Program-made: the position numbers and the translations under genes
From: Notospermus geniculatus
Lineage: Eukaryota; Nemertea; Pilidiophora; Heteronemertea; Lineidae
Length of the DNA: 64,000 nucleotides
Assembly: GCA_002633025.1 (NCBI GenBank)
Contig: NMRB01000830.1
Location: 1 to 64,000, forward strand
Reading direction: 5' to 3'
Shown: positions 1 through 10,191 of the stretch, one piece after another
Position numbering within the stretch: position 1 is the stretch's first letter
How the letters are laid out: every line of letters begins with the position of its first letter
Notes under the pieces: model-generated
What the model was told of the DNA's origin: nothing
What the model saw: only the letters and a program-made list of their open reading frames with translations
The model's database searches: none

Positions 1-285
1 GTCTATGTATTTCCGCGCTCTCAGAAGCTCATTCCAGAGAGTTTTCTTAGAGTTTTTCAGCATTTCCAAAATGCAGTATGTTCCCAAGAAATTGACAAAG
101 GTATCATGCAGGTGTCTCTGAAACATTCATTATGCAAGATCCGTATGGTTGAAGGTTCCATTTAAGAAACGATGATTTAATGGCTACATTGGGGTCATTT
201 CATTGAAATAATACTTCGTTTTCCAGTTCATGGCAAGTGTTCTAATATTTTTGCACACTACTGTATGTGTTGGCTTTAACTAGTA

Positions 286-539
286 CCCCGGGCGCGAACT
301 TGTTTTTCGTAACCGATATATCGACCAACTTTTTTTCCTAACCGATATAGCAAAAGCTAATCCTAATCCTAATCTTAATCCTAATCCTAATACTACTGCT
401 AACACTAACCCTGACCCTAACCCCAACCCTTACACTACCCAACCCTTAACCCACCATTCACGTCGTTAATTTCATTTCGTAATGGATATACTGGTTAGGA
501 ATCTATACCGGTTAGGAAAAAAAAATTCGCACTCCGGGC
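286..539. repeat. Inverted-repeat element with an internal telomere-like array
   Basis: The ends CCCGGGCGCGAA and TTCGCACTCCGGG are imperfect inverted repeats, and CCTAACCGATATA-type motifs recur inside both arms. The centre (357-452) is a degenerate array of CCTAAT/CCTAA/CCCTAA units. It is probably a non-autonomous element rather than a telomere, because ordinary DNA lies on both sides. Confidence 0.5.
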
Positions 540-729
540 TATATGGGATTGATCATCCCTGGCTATTCAAAATTATGATTTTGATAATTTAGAAAATGAC
601 AACAAAATTAAAACTGTCAGTCCATGAGGGGTAGGCAAGACGTCAATCATCCATGGTCAACTCTATTCACGGATTCGAACCATGAGTTGCGAAGTTATGC
701 ATTGGGTTTGGCTTAACTATCCAGGAGCC

Positions 730-826
730 ATGTTCCCGAAGCCATCGTTAGGTTAACGATTTCGTTAAAACTGGGAAAATGCATAGCGTAACGACATCGT
801 TAACCTAACGACGGCTTCGGGAACAT
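730..826. repeat. Foldback element, GTTCCCGAAGCC family, copy 1
   Basis: The left arm ATGTTCCCGAAGCCATCG and the right arm ending GGCTTCGGGAACAT are inverted repeats continuing through TTAGGTTAACGAT. A second copy lies at 45436-45503, where its right end carries another insertion. Confidence 0.7.
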
Positions 827-978
827 GGGCCCAGCACCGGTCTTATTTTCGTGAAATTAGAGTATTTACATGAATACGTAACAATAGTATTAGGACATCG
901 AGCATGCCTTGGTGCGTCTGGCACGGAATCCTTTTTCTTTTTCCATTGGTCCATTATTTACTAAAGGGTCTGAAAAAC

Positions 979-1170
979 ACATTTGTGACCCGCTCCAGCA
1001 AAAGTAGACGCTTGTCGCAACCGAGGAAAGGGTTAACGGTCTTACAACACAACAGCTGAAATGTAGGTTGACAACATTAGTGGGCAGCATTGATAATAGT
1101 TGAGTAAACTAATGGCCAATGGTGATAACCTGCAACAAGCGCCTAATTTCGCTGGAGTGGGTCACATTTT
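979..1170. repeat. MITE-like element, TTTGTGACCCGCTCC family, copy 1
   Basis: The left end TTTGTGACCCGCTCCAGC is inverted at the right end (GCTGGAGTGGGTCACA). A truncated second copy lies at 42452-42524 and stops where a GGGAGGTTTCG element begins. Confidence 0.6.
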
Positions 1171-1346
1171 TGCATTCTAAAATACGGCCCATAGAGTGAT
1201 ACCGTCTGACCGGGTCTTTGGTGTGTTTCTATATAGAAGGGCTGGTTTCCTTTTTTATGATTTTTACGCCCGAATCATCTGTTTATTAACGTCACTATTT
1301 TCAAAAGATTCGCCCTCTCTGCATGCTTCTTTCTTTCATTTTGCAG

Positions 1347-4222
1347 GAGACAATGGCTGACTGGAGAAGGGAAATCCTCGCGAATGTGTCGACCGTTGAG
1401 TACCACGGGGCAACTCCGGGCTACATCATGGTCTACGGAGAAAACTCGGATGCTATTTTGTCCAACAGCACCCTTGAGACCCTGATCGCTGCCGGCGAGA
1501 TAGGAAAAGGGCGAGTGGTCGTATTCGCTCACGATGATTTCACAAAACAGTACAGATTTCAAGAACTACCGACGTGGAACAAGACACTGCTCGAGAATGT
1601 GAGGAGTTGGGTGACAAGAGGTAGAGCGGGTGCAGTTGCTATGGATGCTGATAACGTGAATGACTTCGCCTCCATCCCAGATAATGGGTTCCTTTACTGG
1701 TCCAGCGTAAGGAAGAGTGATGACTTCTTAAAGCAGCTGTTGGAATGGGTAGAGAACGGCGGAGGGCTGGTGTGCGGGGTATGTCCATGGGGAACAGCCC
1801 AGGTCACTGGTTTGTCCATTGATGAGTTTTCAATCTCGTTCTTCATGAGGAAGCTTGGAATGTGTTACGCAAGATTCGACGATCACTTCAGTAAGTCGGA
1901 GAGCCTGCCTGTTACCGAAAACAGTGCGGCGACTGCACGGATCGATCGGGCTTTTCAACTTTTGCGACAGCCGGCTGAAGCCGACAGATTGAAGAAGATC
2001 AGCCGCAACATTGCTTGCATACCGATAGAAGCGAAATCATATACCGGTACCGAGGCCGCAGGTACTGCGGAGGAGACAATGGCTGACTGGAGAAATAAAA
2101 TGCTCGCGAATGTGGCAACCGTTGAGTACCACGGGGCAACTCCGGGCTACATCATGGTCTACGGAGAAAACTCGGATGCTATTTTGTCCAACAGCACCCT
2201 TGAGACCCTGATCGCTGCCGGTGAGATAGGAAAAGGGCGAGTGGTCGTATTCGCTCACGATGCCTTCACAAAACAGTACAGATTTAAAGAACTACCGAAC
2301 TGGAACAAGACACTGCTCGAGAATGTGAGGAGCTGGGTGACTAGAGGCAGAGCGGATGCAGTTGCTATGGATGCTGATAACGTGAACGACTTCGCCTCCA
2401 TCCCAGATAACAGGTTTCTTTACTGGTCCAGCGTAAGGAAGAGTGATGACTTCTTAAAGCAGCTGTTGGATTGGGTAGAGAACGGCGGAGGGCTGGTGTG
2501 CGGGGTGTGTCCATGGGGAACAGCCCAGGTCACTGGTTTATCCTATGAGGAATTTGCGACTTCATTCATCATGAGCAAGCTTGGGATGTGTTATGCAAGA
2601 TTCGACGATTACTTCAGCACGTCGGAGAGCCTGTCTGTTGGCGAAAACAGTGCGGCGATTGCACGGATCGATCGGGCTGTTGTGCTGTTGCGACAGCCAG
2701 CTGAAGCAGACAGACTGAAGAAGATCAGCCGCAATATTGCTTCCATACCGACAGGGACTGAGGCTGCCACTACTGCAAAGGACACAATGACTGACTGGAG
2801 AAGGGAAATCCTTGCCAATGTGTCGAACGTCGAGTACCAAGGGGCAACTCCTGGCTACATCATCGTCTACGGAAAAAACTCGGATGCCATTTTGTCCAAT
2901 AGCACCCTTGAAACCCTGATTGCTGCCGGTGAGATAGGAAAAGGACGAGTTGTCGTATTCGCACACGATGCTTTCACAAAACAGTACAGATTTCAAGAAC
3001 TACCAACGTGGAACAAGACACTGCTCGAGAATGTGAGAGGTTGGGTGACGAGAGGTAGAGCGAATGCAGTTGCTATGGATGCTGATCACGTGAATGACTT
3101 CACCTCCATCCCAGGTAACACGTTTCTTTACTGGTCCAGCGTAAGGAAGAGTGATGACTTCTTAAAGCAGCTGTTGGAATGGGTAGAGAACGGCGGAGGG
3201 CTGGTGTGCGGGGTATGTCCATGGGGAACAGCCCAGGTCACTGGTTTGTCCATTGATGAGTTTTCAATCTCGTTCTTCATGTGGAAGCTTGGTTTGTGTT
3301 ACGCAAGATTCGACGATTACTTCAGTACGTCGGGGAGCCTGTCTGTTACCGAAAACAGTGCGGCGATTGCACGGATCGATCGGGCTGTTCACCTGTTGCG
3401 ACAACCAGCTGAAGCCGACAGATTGAAGAAGATCAGCCGGAATATTGTTTACCTACCGACAGAAGCGATATTGTACACCGAGGCTGCAGCGACTGCAAAG
3501 GAGACAATGGCTGAATGGAGAAAGGAAATCCTCGCCAATGTGTCGACCGTCGAGTACAATGGGGCAATTCCTGGCTTCATCATCGTCTACGGAGAAAACT
3601 CGGATGCTATTTTGTCCAACAGGACTCTTGAGACCCTGATCGCTGCTGGTGAGACAGGAAAAGGGCGAGTGGTCGTATTCGCTCACGACGTTTTTACAAA
3701 ACAGTACAGATTTCAAGAACTACCGACGTGGAACAAGACACTGCTCGAGAATGTGGGGAGCTGGGTGACGAGAGGAAGAGCGGATGCAGTTGCTATGGAT
3801 GCTGATCACGTGAATGACTTCGCCTCCATCCCAGATAACACGTTTCTTTACTGGTCCAGCGTAAGGAAGAGTGATGACTTCTTAAAGCAGCTGTTGGAAT
3901 GGGTAGAGAACGGGGGAGGGTTGGTTTGCGGGGTATGTCCATGGGGAACAGCCCAGGTCACTGGTTTGTCCATTGATGAGTTTTCAATCTCGTTCTTCAT
4001 GAGGAAGCTTGGGATGTGTTACGCAAGATTCGACGATTACTTCAGTACGTCGGGGAGCCTGCCTGTTACCGAAAAAACAGTGCGAAGGACGCACGAATAG
4101 ATCATGCTGTACAACTACTGCGACAGCCGGCTGAAGCCAACCGACTGAAGAAGATCACCCGCAATATTGTTTGCATACCGATAGAGGCGAAATTATATCT
4201 GGAGGCTGCAGCTAGTGTGAAG
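1347..4222 (+). repeat. Four in-frame tandem copies of the TCAF N-terminal unit
   Basis: Unit starts, at GAG/GAC-ACA-ATG, are 1347, 2073, 2781 and 3501, giving unit lengths of 726, 708, 720 and about 722 bases. Each begins ETM-x-(D/E)W and contains ENSDAILSN, KGRVVVFAHD, AVAMDAD, FLYWSSVRKSD and ENGGGLVCGVCPWG. The units differ at scattered sites, so this is a real array rather than one sequence copied by the assembler. The second gene has only one unit. Confidence 0.93.
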
Positions 4223-5035
4223 GCGATTGCAGCGGAGCTTTCAAGCACTGCCCCGACCAAAGGTAACCCTATCTCAAGCCAGGCTGGGAAAAGAGTATCA
4301 GAGTTACTGAATCTGATGATGCTGCAGGAAAGTCAGTCCGGCAAAGCTGTCGTTGCCGAAGGCCGCGAGGAATTTCCTGGTGAATTTGACCAGCCCCCGA
4401 ATCTGGAGACCGCCACGGTGTATGTCTTGGGCAAAGAGGGTCGGGTGATTCCGACGGGGTGTTATTTGCCTGCTGGAGTGGAGTTAGTCCTTTCCTGGTC
4501 TAGAGAAAGTGGTGAGGCGAATGGATGGTCCGTAATCGTCGGAGCCCACACAGATGAAAATTTCTCCGTAAAAGAGCCGTGGACAAGATGGCCGAAGATT
4601 GGCGTCAGTGAAGAGTTAGGCTCTTCCACTTTGAAGCTGAGGAATCCGTTTGGAGGACTGGTTTACCTCAAGAGTCCAAAATCTGAGGGAAAACTGAGGG
4701 TTACTCTCAGCAACGTTGTCCCCGCCCCGAGGTTCACGTACGAGACAGCAAAAGATTGGGAAAATGTTGAGTCGAAGAAGCCTGGTCTCTGGTGCGACAT
4801 ATCCGGCGAATTGTTGACCATCACGTTACCTTCCAAGGCAATCCGCCATGTCAAAGATCCCGGATCCGTCATGCGCATGTGGGACAATGTGGTAAGAGCG
4901 CACATGGAGTTGCGGGGATGTGACCCGTCCTTGGGTCGAGGCCAGTGGACGGTGGCTGATGAGCAACCAGTCGCAGGTTACATGCACGCTGGGTATCCCA
5001 TTGTGACCCATCTTGATGTCGTTGAGCCGAATAGG
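1347..5035 (+). CDS. TCAF-like gene 1, large repeat-bearing exon
   Basis: The exon opens after TTCATTTTGCAG and ends at AGG before GTAAGT. The frame is open from 1347 to 4097 and, after the +2 shift at 4072-4077, again to 5035. The frame at the end (phase 0) matches exon 5417-6028. The homologous exon of the second gene, at 15917, starts at the same base with the same acceptor sequence. Confidence 0.8.
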
Positions 5036-6028
5036 GTAAGTGTTGTACAATGTTCTGCATTTTAATCTGCAGGATGATGAGAAAGAAATTATGGATGGTG
5101 AAGTGAAATTGGCACATGAATTATTTTGGGCTACACACTGCACATTTACACTCGTCCCCAGTCCATGTACCTAGGGCATGTTTAAACTCCCGCAAATCGG
5201 TACTGGATCTGAGGTGGCCTGGTTGGCCATTCCATATCCTAGCAGCCTCAAAGCTAAAATTTTTACGCCCATAACGAATTCCATTAAACGAAGGTATGTA
5301 CTTCAATTAAATTTTGGCAGCTAAACACTGCATTCTTTTTCAGTTACCTTGTATTTAACTGTACCACAGTGTTCTACAACACACTACCTAATGATTGTTA
5401 TACAATGTATTTGCAGAATGGCGGAAAGTACTTCCTCCTGAACGTCGACGGCCTTATCAACCCTAAGACCCAAGATGGCGGCTTGTGGGGCATGTTCCAT
5501 GAGTTAGGCCATAACTTTCAGCATAGTTGGTGGACCTGGGGTGGGACCGGTGAAGTGACCTGCAACATCTTCACCCTGCATGCCATGGACACCATCTACA
5601 ACAGGCCACTGTGGATTCATCCCTGGTTAGCAGGTCAAATACCTGAAGCCCGGAAATACTTCACCGAAGGAGTTGATTTCAAAACATGGAAGAAGAAAGC
5701 TGGGCTTGCCCTGTTTATCTACGCACAACTTGCCCGTGACTTCGGTTGGGACGCCTACAAGAAAGTCTTCAGAGAGTACGATGCCGTGCCGAAGAGTGCC
5801 AAGCCTGCTGATGATGAAGAAGAAATCAAAGAATGGATCATTCGCTTCTCGCGTACGACTGGAAGAAATGTTAGTCCACTGTTCGAGTTCTGGGGATTCC
5901 CTTACACTGATCGAGTTCAAGGGTCACTCAGTGGCCTCCCGCCATACCTTCCCTCTGACGTCATGACGAAAGAGTTCGGACAGAGGAGAGCTGAAGATAT
6001 CGCCAGGAAATACAAGATCGACATTTAG
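1347..6028 (+). CDS. TRPM8 channel-associated factor (TCAF)-like protein with M60-type metallopeptidase domain and four N-terminal repeats; frame broken
   Basis: Two visible coding exons, 1347-5035 and 5417-6028, are joined by a phase-0 intron (GTAAGT donor at 5036, TTGCAG acceptor ending 5416). The order is: four near-identical ~240-residue units of the TCAF N-terminal type, a linker, a beta-rich segment resembling the M60-like N-terminal domain, then the M60 catalytic domain. The catalytic motif HELGH is at 5498-5512, with a downstream Glu in GGTGEVTCN. The segment VADEQPVAGYMHAGYPIV matches the conserved TCAF signature. Vertebrate TCAFs bind and tune the TRPM8 channel; invertebrate members are poorly known. 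The start is uncertain: ATG 1353 follows a splice acceptor, so upstream exons may exist. Two extra A bases in the run 4072-4077 shift the frame, so a literal reading stops at 4098-4100. Repaired, the product would be about 1,430 residues. It is either a pseudogene, a truncated protein or a sequencing error. Confidence 0.85.
5417..6028 (+). CDS. TCAF-like gene 1, M60 peptidase catalytic exon
   Basis: The exon starts with NGGKYF after TTGCAG and ends at TAG 6026-6028, giving 203 residues. It carries the HExxH zinc motif with both histidines and the glutamate present, and the downstream glutamate expected of the M60 family (HExxH then E). The tail resembles the conserved TCAF C-terminus (PLFEFWGFP, LPPYLPSD). 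Confidence 0.88.
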   Translation, partial: NGGKYFLLNVDGLINPKTQDGGLWGMFHELGHNFQHSWWTWGGTGEVTCNIFTLHAMDTIYNRPLWIHPWLAGQIPEARKYFTEGVDFKTWKKKAGLALFIYAQLARDFGWDAYKKVFREYDAVPKSAKPADDEEEIKEWIIRFSRTTGRNVSPLFEFWGFPYTDRVQGSLSGLPPYLPSDVMTKEFGQRRAEDIARKYKIDI

Positions 6029-6065
6029 AAAACTCAACAGGAATGGCCGAATGGGTGAATGTCGT

Positions 6066-6123
6066 CCTGGGTGACCCTAATGTCACCCAGCATAAAACTG
6101 GGTGACCCTAAACGTCACCCAGT
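6066..6123. repeat. Small repeated hairpins in the 3' flank of TCAF-like gene 1
   Basis: Two stem-loops of the form CTGGGTGACCCTAA...GTCACCCAG follow the stop codon by about 40 bases. A shorter relic (GTGACCTCAAGGTCACCAAG) occupies the same place after the second gene, so this belonged to the duplicated unit and may be 3'-UTR. Confidence 0.55.
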
Positions 6124-6368
6124 TTGAAAATTGCGCCATTTTAAAACCTGCCGCCGAGGTTGGTGATTGATGCTAGTGGAACGTCTGTCAACTAGCGGTC
6201 GCGAAATCATATACAAACGTGAGTGACGTTTTTGCATCATAAAATCAGAATGAAACATGGATCTAATACAGCAATATGCGTCTTCATCGTCTGATGAGGA
6301 AGACCAAGGGCGGCCATGATCTGATGATGTGGAGATGTCAGAATTCGTTTTGAGCTACACGAGGAGCA

Positions 6369-6501
6369 ATCCACTGTTGCGATTTTGGCCTGAGACGGGG
6401 TTGCGTTCCCTTGCGATTACCTTATATGGACTTCCGATTGCCGTATAAGGTAACCGCAAGGGAACGCAACCCCGTCTCAAGCCAAAATCGCAACAGTGGA
6501 T
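6369..6501. repeat. Foldback element with long arms
   Basis: The left arm begins ATCCACTGTTGCGATTTTGG and the right arm ends CCAAAATCGCAACAGTGGAT. The arms are about 60 bases with few mismatches. Confidence 0.8.
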
Positions 6502-6996
6502 CACCCGCTTTAGATTGTTTCAACATGGTCTGCCATCTTGTTTACATGATGAAGTGTTTACGTGATATGGTTCAATGGCTTCGTATTCCTCGCCCTTGTG
6601 TTGAGGAATTAGGAATTAGGGTTTAGCTACATGTATCTTAGTTTTTATTGTTACGGTGGTAAATTATTGTAACTTAGGTGTGATTTTGGATTAGTCTACC
6701 CTTTGCGGGATCTAGGACATGTGATTATTACTAAATTGAATCAGAAAAATTTTGGACATTCCTCAACGAACACTAATGACCTGATTCCTTTTATTATCAA
6801 TGATGGAGACATCATTTACCACTTGCAAAAAAGATTCATCAAATTTCTGCATCTACTCTTGAACTCCAACAACATGCTTATTCAGAAATGTCTCGTGTAT
6901 ACAATGAAGGACAGCCGATCCTCGTTTGGTAATACCTTTACACATTTATGTCAAATGTGAATGATATTCGAGTAATATTATTGAAGATTTACAGTA

Positions 6997-7274
6997 TTAA
7001 AGCCCCACAGTATTGAATTTTACGATATTTTCAAAATGTTAGGAGAGTTCACATAAGAGGTCTCATAGCTTGTGAAGGTCCCCAAAATGCTTGTCTGATA
7101 CGTATTTCAGAGAATCAAGGCCTAGTTTTCAGCACACATTATAAAAAGCTGCAGGGAGAGCCCTAACGTATTCGGGAAGAGCGCAGTACATTTTACACGT
7201 CATGACGTCGTGCACTGACGTCAAGAATCGCGGCGATGATTTGCGTTTTTCACATTCAATACAGTGGGGCTTTA
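6997..7274. repeat. MITE-like element, TTAAAGCCCCACAG family
   Basis: The terminal inverted repeats are TTAAAGCCCCACAGTATTGA and its complement ending TGGGGCTTTAA. The interior (GGTCTCATAG, GAAGGTCCCCAAAATGC) recurs reversed at about 43977-44165 and 50588-50756. Confidence 0.7.
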
Positions 7275-7282
7275 ACATAAAG

Positions 7283-7428
7283 TCGTCTCCGAATTTTGCA
7301 GATTTTCGACCTCAACCGGGATCTTCCTCAGTCACTTTCGAGTAGAGATACCAGAAGTAAATTTACTCTACTAGAAAGTGCCCCAGGAAGACCCCTGTTG
7401 GGGTCGAAAATTTGCAAAATTCAGAGAC
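7283..7428. repeat. Palindromic element with GACCCC...GGGGTC hairpin, copy 1
   Basis: The arms of ~54 bases contain TTTTCGACCTCAACCGGGATC and its complement. Related copies lie at 20401-20716 and 53636-53837. The hairpin followed by GAAAA resembles the repeat ends of Penelope-like elements, whose repeats carry hammerhead ribozymes; that link is an inference. Confidence 0.6.
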
Positions 7429-7683
7429 GCCTTTATGTTAATACTATTTTGTGTGTCGTTTTTGTGCTTTATTAAAGATTTACATATACAATTTTTAATT
7501 GTTGTTGGTTTTATAGGTGTGTTTGTCTGGTCTGTCGGTGCTTTCTTGGCGGTGTCTAACGGACGTTTGCGGGCCGTGTTCATTGCTGGAGATTCGTCAT
7601 TCGGTCCACTCAGAAAATGGTCAATATTATATATTTTATATCATTTGTGATGTGTTTCACGCGAACATTCGGATCAAGCCCGT

Positions 7684-7799
7684 GAATGATATGAATAAAA
7701 GCTAGCAAATGCTTTTACTTCAGATTTGTACAGCATAGCGTAGTGAATTTGTGCTGCAAAATTCAAGTAAAAGCATAATAGCCTTCATTCATATGGCCC
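7684..7799. repeat. MITE-like element, CATATGAATAAA-GCAAATGCTTTTACTT family, copy 1
   Basis: The terminal inverted repeats are ATGAATAAAAGCTAGCAAAT and a complement ending near TCATTCATATGG. A cleaner copy lies at 25049-25165, and a decayed one near 57986-58080. Confidence 0.65.
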
Positions 7800-8029
7800 A
7801 ATGTGTACCCCTAATGGCCCCTCACCTCCCCAATTCTTGCCTACTTCAAACTGGCGTAGTAGTACACTTGGAAGACAGGGGTGATCCCGCCACAATGACG
7901 TTCAAAAGATGATTTCTGCCAAGTTCCTTATCAGATATTACAGATCTTGCCGCGATGATTTACAAATGATCAGGTCAAATATTGGGGACCATTCCATAAC
8001 CATTCCCCTTGAGTTGCCATCTATAAATG

Positions 8030-9105
8030 AAATGGTCCGTGGACCATGTGCTCACCTGGGTGAATGTACCAGAAGAACGAACAACAAGTGTCAAGTCAAT
8101 ATGTTGCAGGGAAACATCACACCGGGTTAGAACTTCCTTTGTGGTATTGTTCATATGATATGAGCCAAAGTACATTTTTCAAGATGGACGACTGGCGGGC
8201 ATATTTGAAGTGCAATAGAGCTAAAATTTGGCAAACACCTCAAGGGTACCTACATACATTTCGTACCAAGTTACAACACTCCAGTTGCAATTCGTCATGA
8301 GATATTGGCTAATGTCTCATCTTCATGATGGCCGACTGACCACCATATTTGAAGTCGAAACGGGTTAAAATTCGACGAACGCATAGAGGGCACCCGCATA
8401 CCTACAATTTCAAGGTCGAAACATTTTAGTTTCTGTAATTTATGATATATGGGCCAAATACCATTTTCCAAGACGGCCGCCATGTTTGAAGAAGAATTCG
8501 GCCGAAAATTGCTTAGTGAAGACCTAAGAGGGGACCTAGATACATAATCACACCAAGGTAGAAGACTCTAGGTCGAATACCCACGAAACGTGCCACCACA
8601 TGGCAAAATTTTAAACACCGACCTCTGTGACCTTGAAAAGTAGGTCAAATCAAAAACCCGTTTGATATGTCTTGGATCCTTATTAGATGCACCAATGATA
8701 AAAATTTAGAGATGATCGAGCCAGTTGTTCAGAGGCCGGTTGCACAAAACTTGAAAAGATAAAAGTCTGTTAATTTAACTTTTCCTGTTAAAATCCCTAA
8801 CTTGGTGTTAACTAACAAAACTAACATTTTGGGATAAGTTAACGCCAAGATAAACTAACAGTGGTTTTTAACTTTTGTGCAAACGGCCCCTGGGATTATT
8901 GCACTTTTTGCGTTTTCAGTTTTGGCCAGCTAGTGGCCAAGCCAAGAATCGAATCGGACCGAATTTTGGTGTCACAGGTCATCTTACATAGAGGTACATA
9001 TACACACAGTTTCAGGTCAATAGACTCAGCGGTTACGACACGTGCCCTCCTAACGGACGACGACTGACGGTGCACCACCGCGAGAGCTCACCAGGTGAGC
9101 TGAAA
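8030..9105 (-). repeat. About 1.05-kb non-coding repeat with GGTGAGC/GCTCACC ends, copy 1
   Basis: On the plus strand it runs from ATGGTCCGTGGACCATGTGC to CACCAGGTGAGCTGAAAA. It contains GACGGACGACGACGG-type tracts and TGACCTTGAAAAGTAGGTCA. It is the reverse-orientation relative of 13302-14352. A 156-bp element is nested at 8734-8889. No reading frame of note is seen. Similar GCTCACC...GTCCGTCGTC repeats occur widely in marine invertebrates. Confidence 0.65.
8734..8889. repeat. MITE nested in the 1.05-kb repeat
   Basis: The ends GGCCGGTTGCACAAAA and TTTTGTGCAAACGGCCC are inverted repeats. The flanking host motif (GTTCAGGAGTTATTGCACTT, intact near 24776) is split at this point, showing insertion. 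Confidence 0.75.
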
Positions 9106-9540
9106 AGTACACAAAAACGGAATTGTCAATTTCGAATTCCTGTGCTGGGCCTGGCGGAGTCGAGGTGCATAGATTTTTCGATAATCATGAGAAGAACAAG
9201 AAAGAACAGCATACACTTAGACAGATGTTGATCCCTGGGCCGTCCCAGGGTGGTGTTGACATGCTGATTTTCGTGTTGACATGATTTTCGCCAAATATTG
9301 TCACGTTAAAATCAATGGGTCAACGTTTGTTCACGTCTGCCTGAGTTGCTCTACATATGGCCCTCAGCGACAGATGTAACAGTAAAAAATGTCCCCTGTC
9401 AAAAGTGTCCGCTTCCATTGTTCAATGACGGATTAGTGCATGGCTATAGAATAAACACTCAGTATGAATTAAATAGTTTCAAGATTGGTGACATTTTTCG
9501 ATTTTCCGCAATTCAACTTTACAGGGCATGAAATAATAAC

Positions 9541-9662
9541 AGGGCCCAAATCCATAAAACCTTGCCAGGCTTAGTTGCCTGCTAAAGTGCCCAGTTTGTA
9601 CAGGCCGATGTACACAACTAGCAACCAACTAAGCTAGCAAGGCTTTATGGATTTGGGCCCTG
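9541..9662. repeat. MITE-like foldback, GGGCCCAAATCCATAAA ends
   Basis: The left end CAGGGCCCAAATCCATAAA is inverted at the right end TTTATGGATTTGGGCCCTG. The interior is also partly self-complementary (CTAGCAACCAACTAAGC). Confidence 0.8.
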
Positions 9663-9688
9663 GTTTCTAAGGTAAAAGACATAGCTTA

Positions 9689-9778
9689 CTACCGGACTCG
9701 AACCTACGGACCCTCGCATAAGGCATCAATCGCCAGCACTCAGGGGCAGCACGCCTTAACCGCTAGGCCAAATCCCCA
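9689..9778 (-). repeat. tRNA-like sequence, probably a tRNA-derived SINE head or pseudo-tRNA
   Basis: The minus strand has an A-box (TGGCCTAGCGG), a B-box (GGTTCGAGTCC) and room for a variable arm. The anticodon stem pairs only with wobbles, and the loop lacks the usual U33, so a working tRNA is unlikely. No SINE body or tail was clear beyond it. Confidence 0.5.
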
Positions 9779-10059
9779 CCTTAAAAAGATGGTTCAACTT
9801 TACAGGCACAGAAAAACACAAAATAGTGGTCCTGTAACTTCAGAGCTCGTCATAATATTATCGCAAAAGATATCGCAAAGATACATACACGTTTCAGGTT
9901 TGTTCAACCTGCATATTCTTTAAATTGGCTTTGTTTTTATTAGGTCCGTGGTACCAAAAAATAGATAATCAATTTTTGTCCCAGTCAATTAGTTTCTTCT
10001 GTCTGTATAACTATTGCCAGACATGCTTTTCTTTTGCTTGAGTACATGTAGGTCTTCCT

Positions 10060-10187
10060 GGGGTAGCCGCATAGAAACTCCGCTAGCGCTAGCGGAGCCC
10101 ATCTGCCGATAGTGCTGTACATTTTCCCATGCATTTTAACACCGTTAGGCTCCGCTAGCGCTAGCAAAGTTTCTATGCGGCTACCCC
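10060..10187. repeat. MITE-like foldback, GGGGTAGCCGCATAG family, copy 1
   Basis: The ends GGGGTAGCCGCATAGAAACT and AGTTTCTATGCGGCTACCCC are inverted repeats, and each arm contains the palindrome CGCTAGCGCTAGCG. Copy 2 is at 18697-18824. Confidence 0.85.
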
Positions 10188-10191
10188 TGGA

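Larger units (their letters stand above)
1..1346. other. Intergenic stretch before the first TCAF-like exon
   Basis: No coding region is supported here. It holds three inverted-repeat elements, listed separately at 286-539, 730-826 and 979-1170. Positions 1-285 and 540-729 show nothing recognisable. The last ~70 bases (1275-1346) match 15865-15916 upstream of the second TCAF-like gene and look like the 3' end of an intron with a pyrimidine-rich tract and TTGCAG. Any upstream exon lies outside the window or is too short to see. Confidence 0.5.

Noticed and set aside
7378-7650. Hydrophobic open frame (90 codons), with relatives at 20427-20642 and 53788-54147
   Set aside because: All three overlap the same GACCCCGG hairpin repeat, so the shared frame comes from the repeat. 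At 53788 the real coding part is only the ShKT exon from 53972.
9689-9778. Functional tRNA gene
   Set aside because: A- and B-boxes exist, but the anticodon arm and loop are degenerate.
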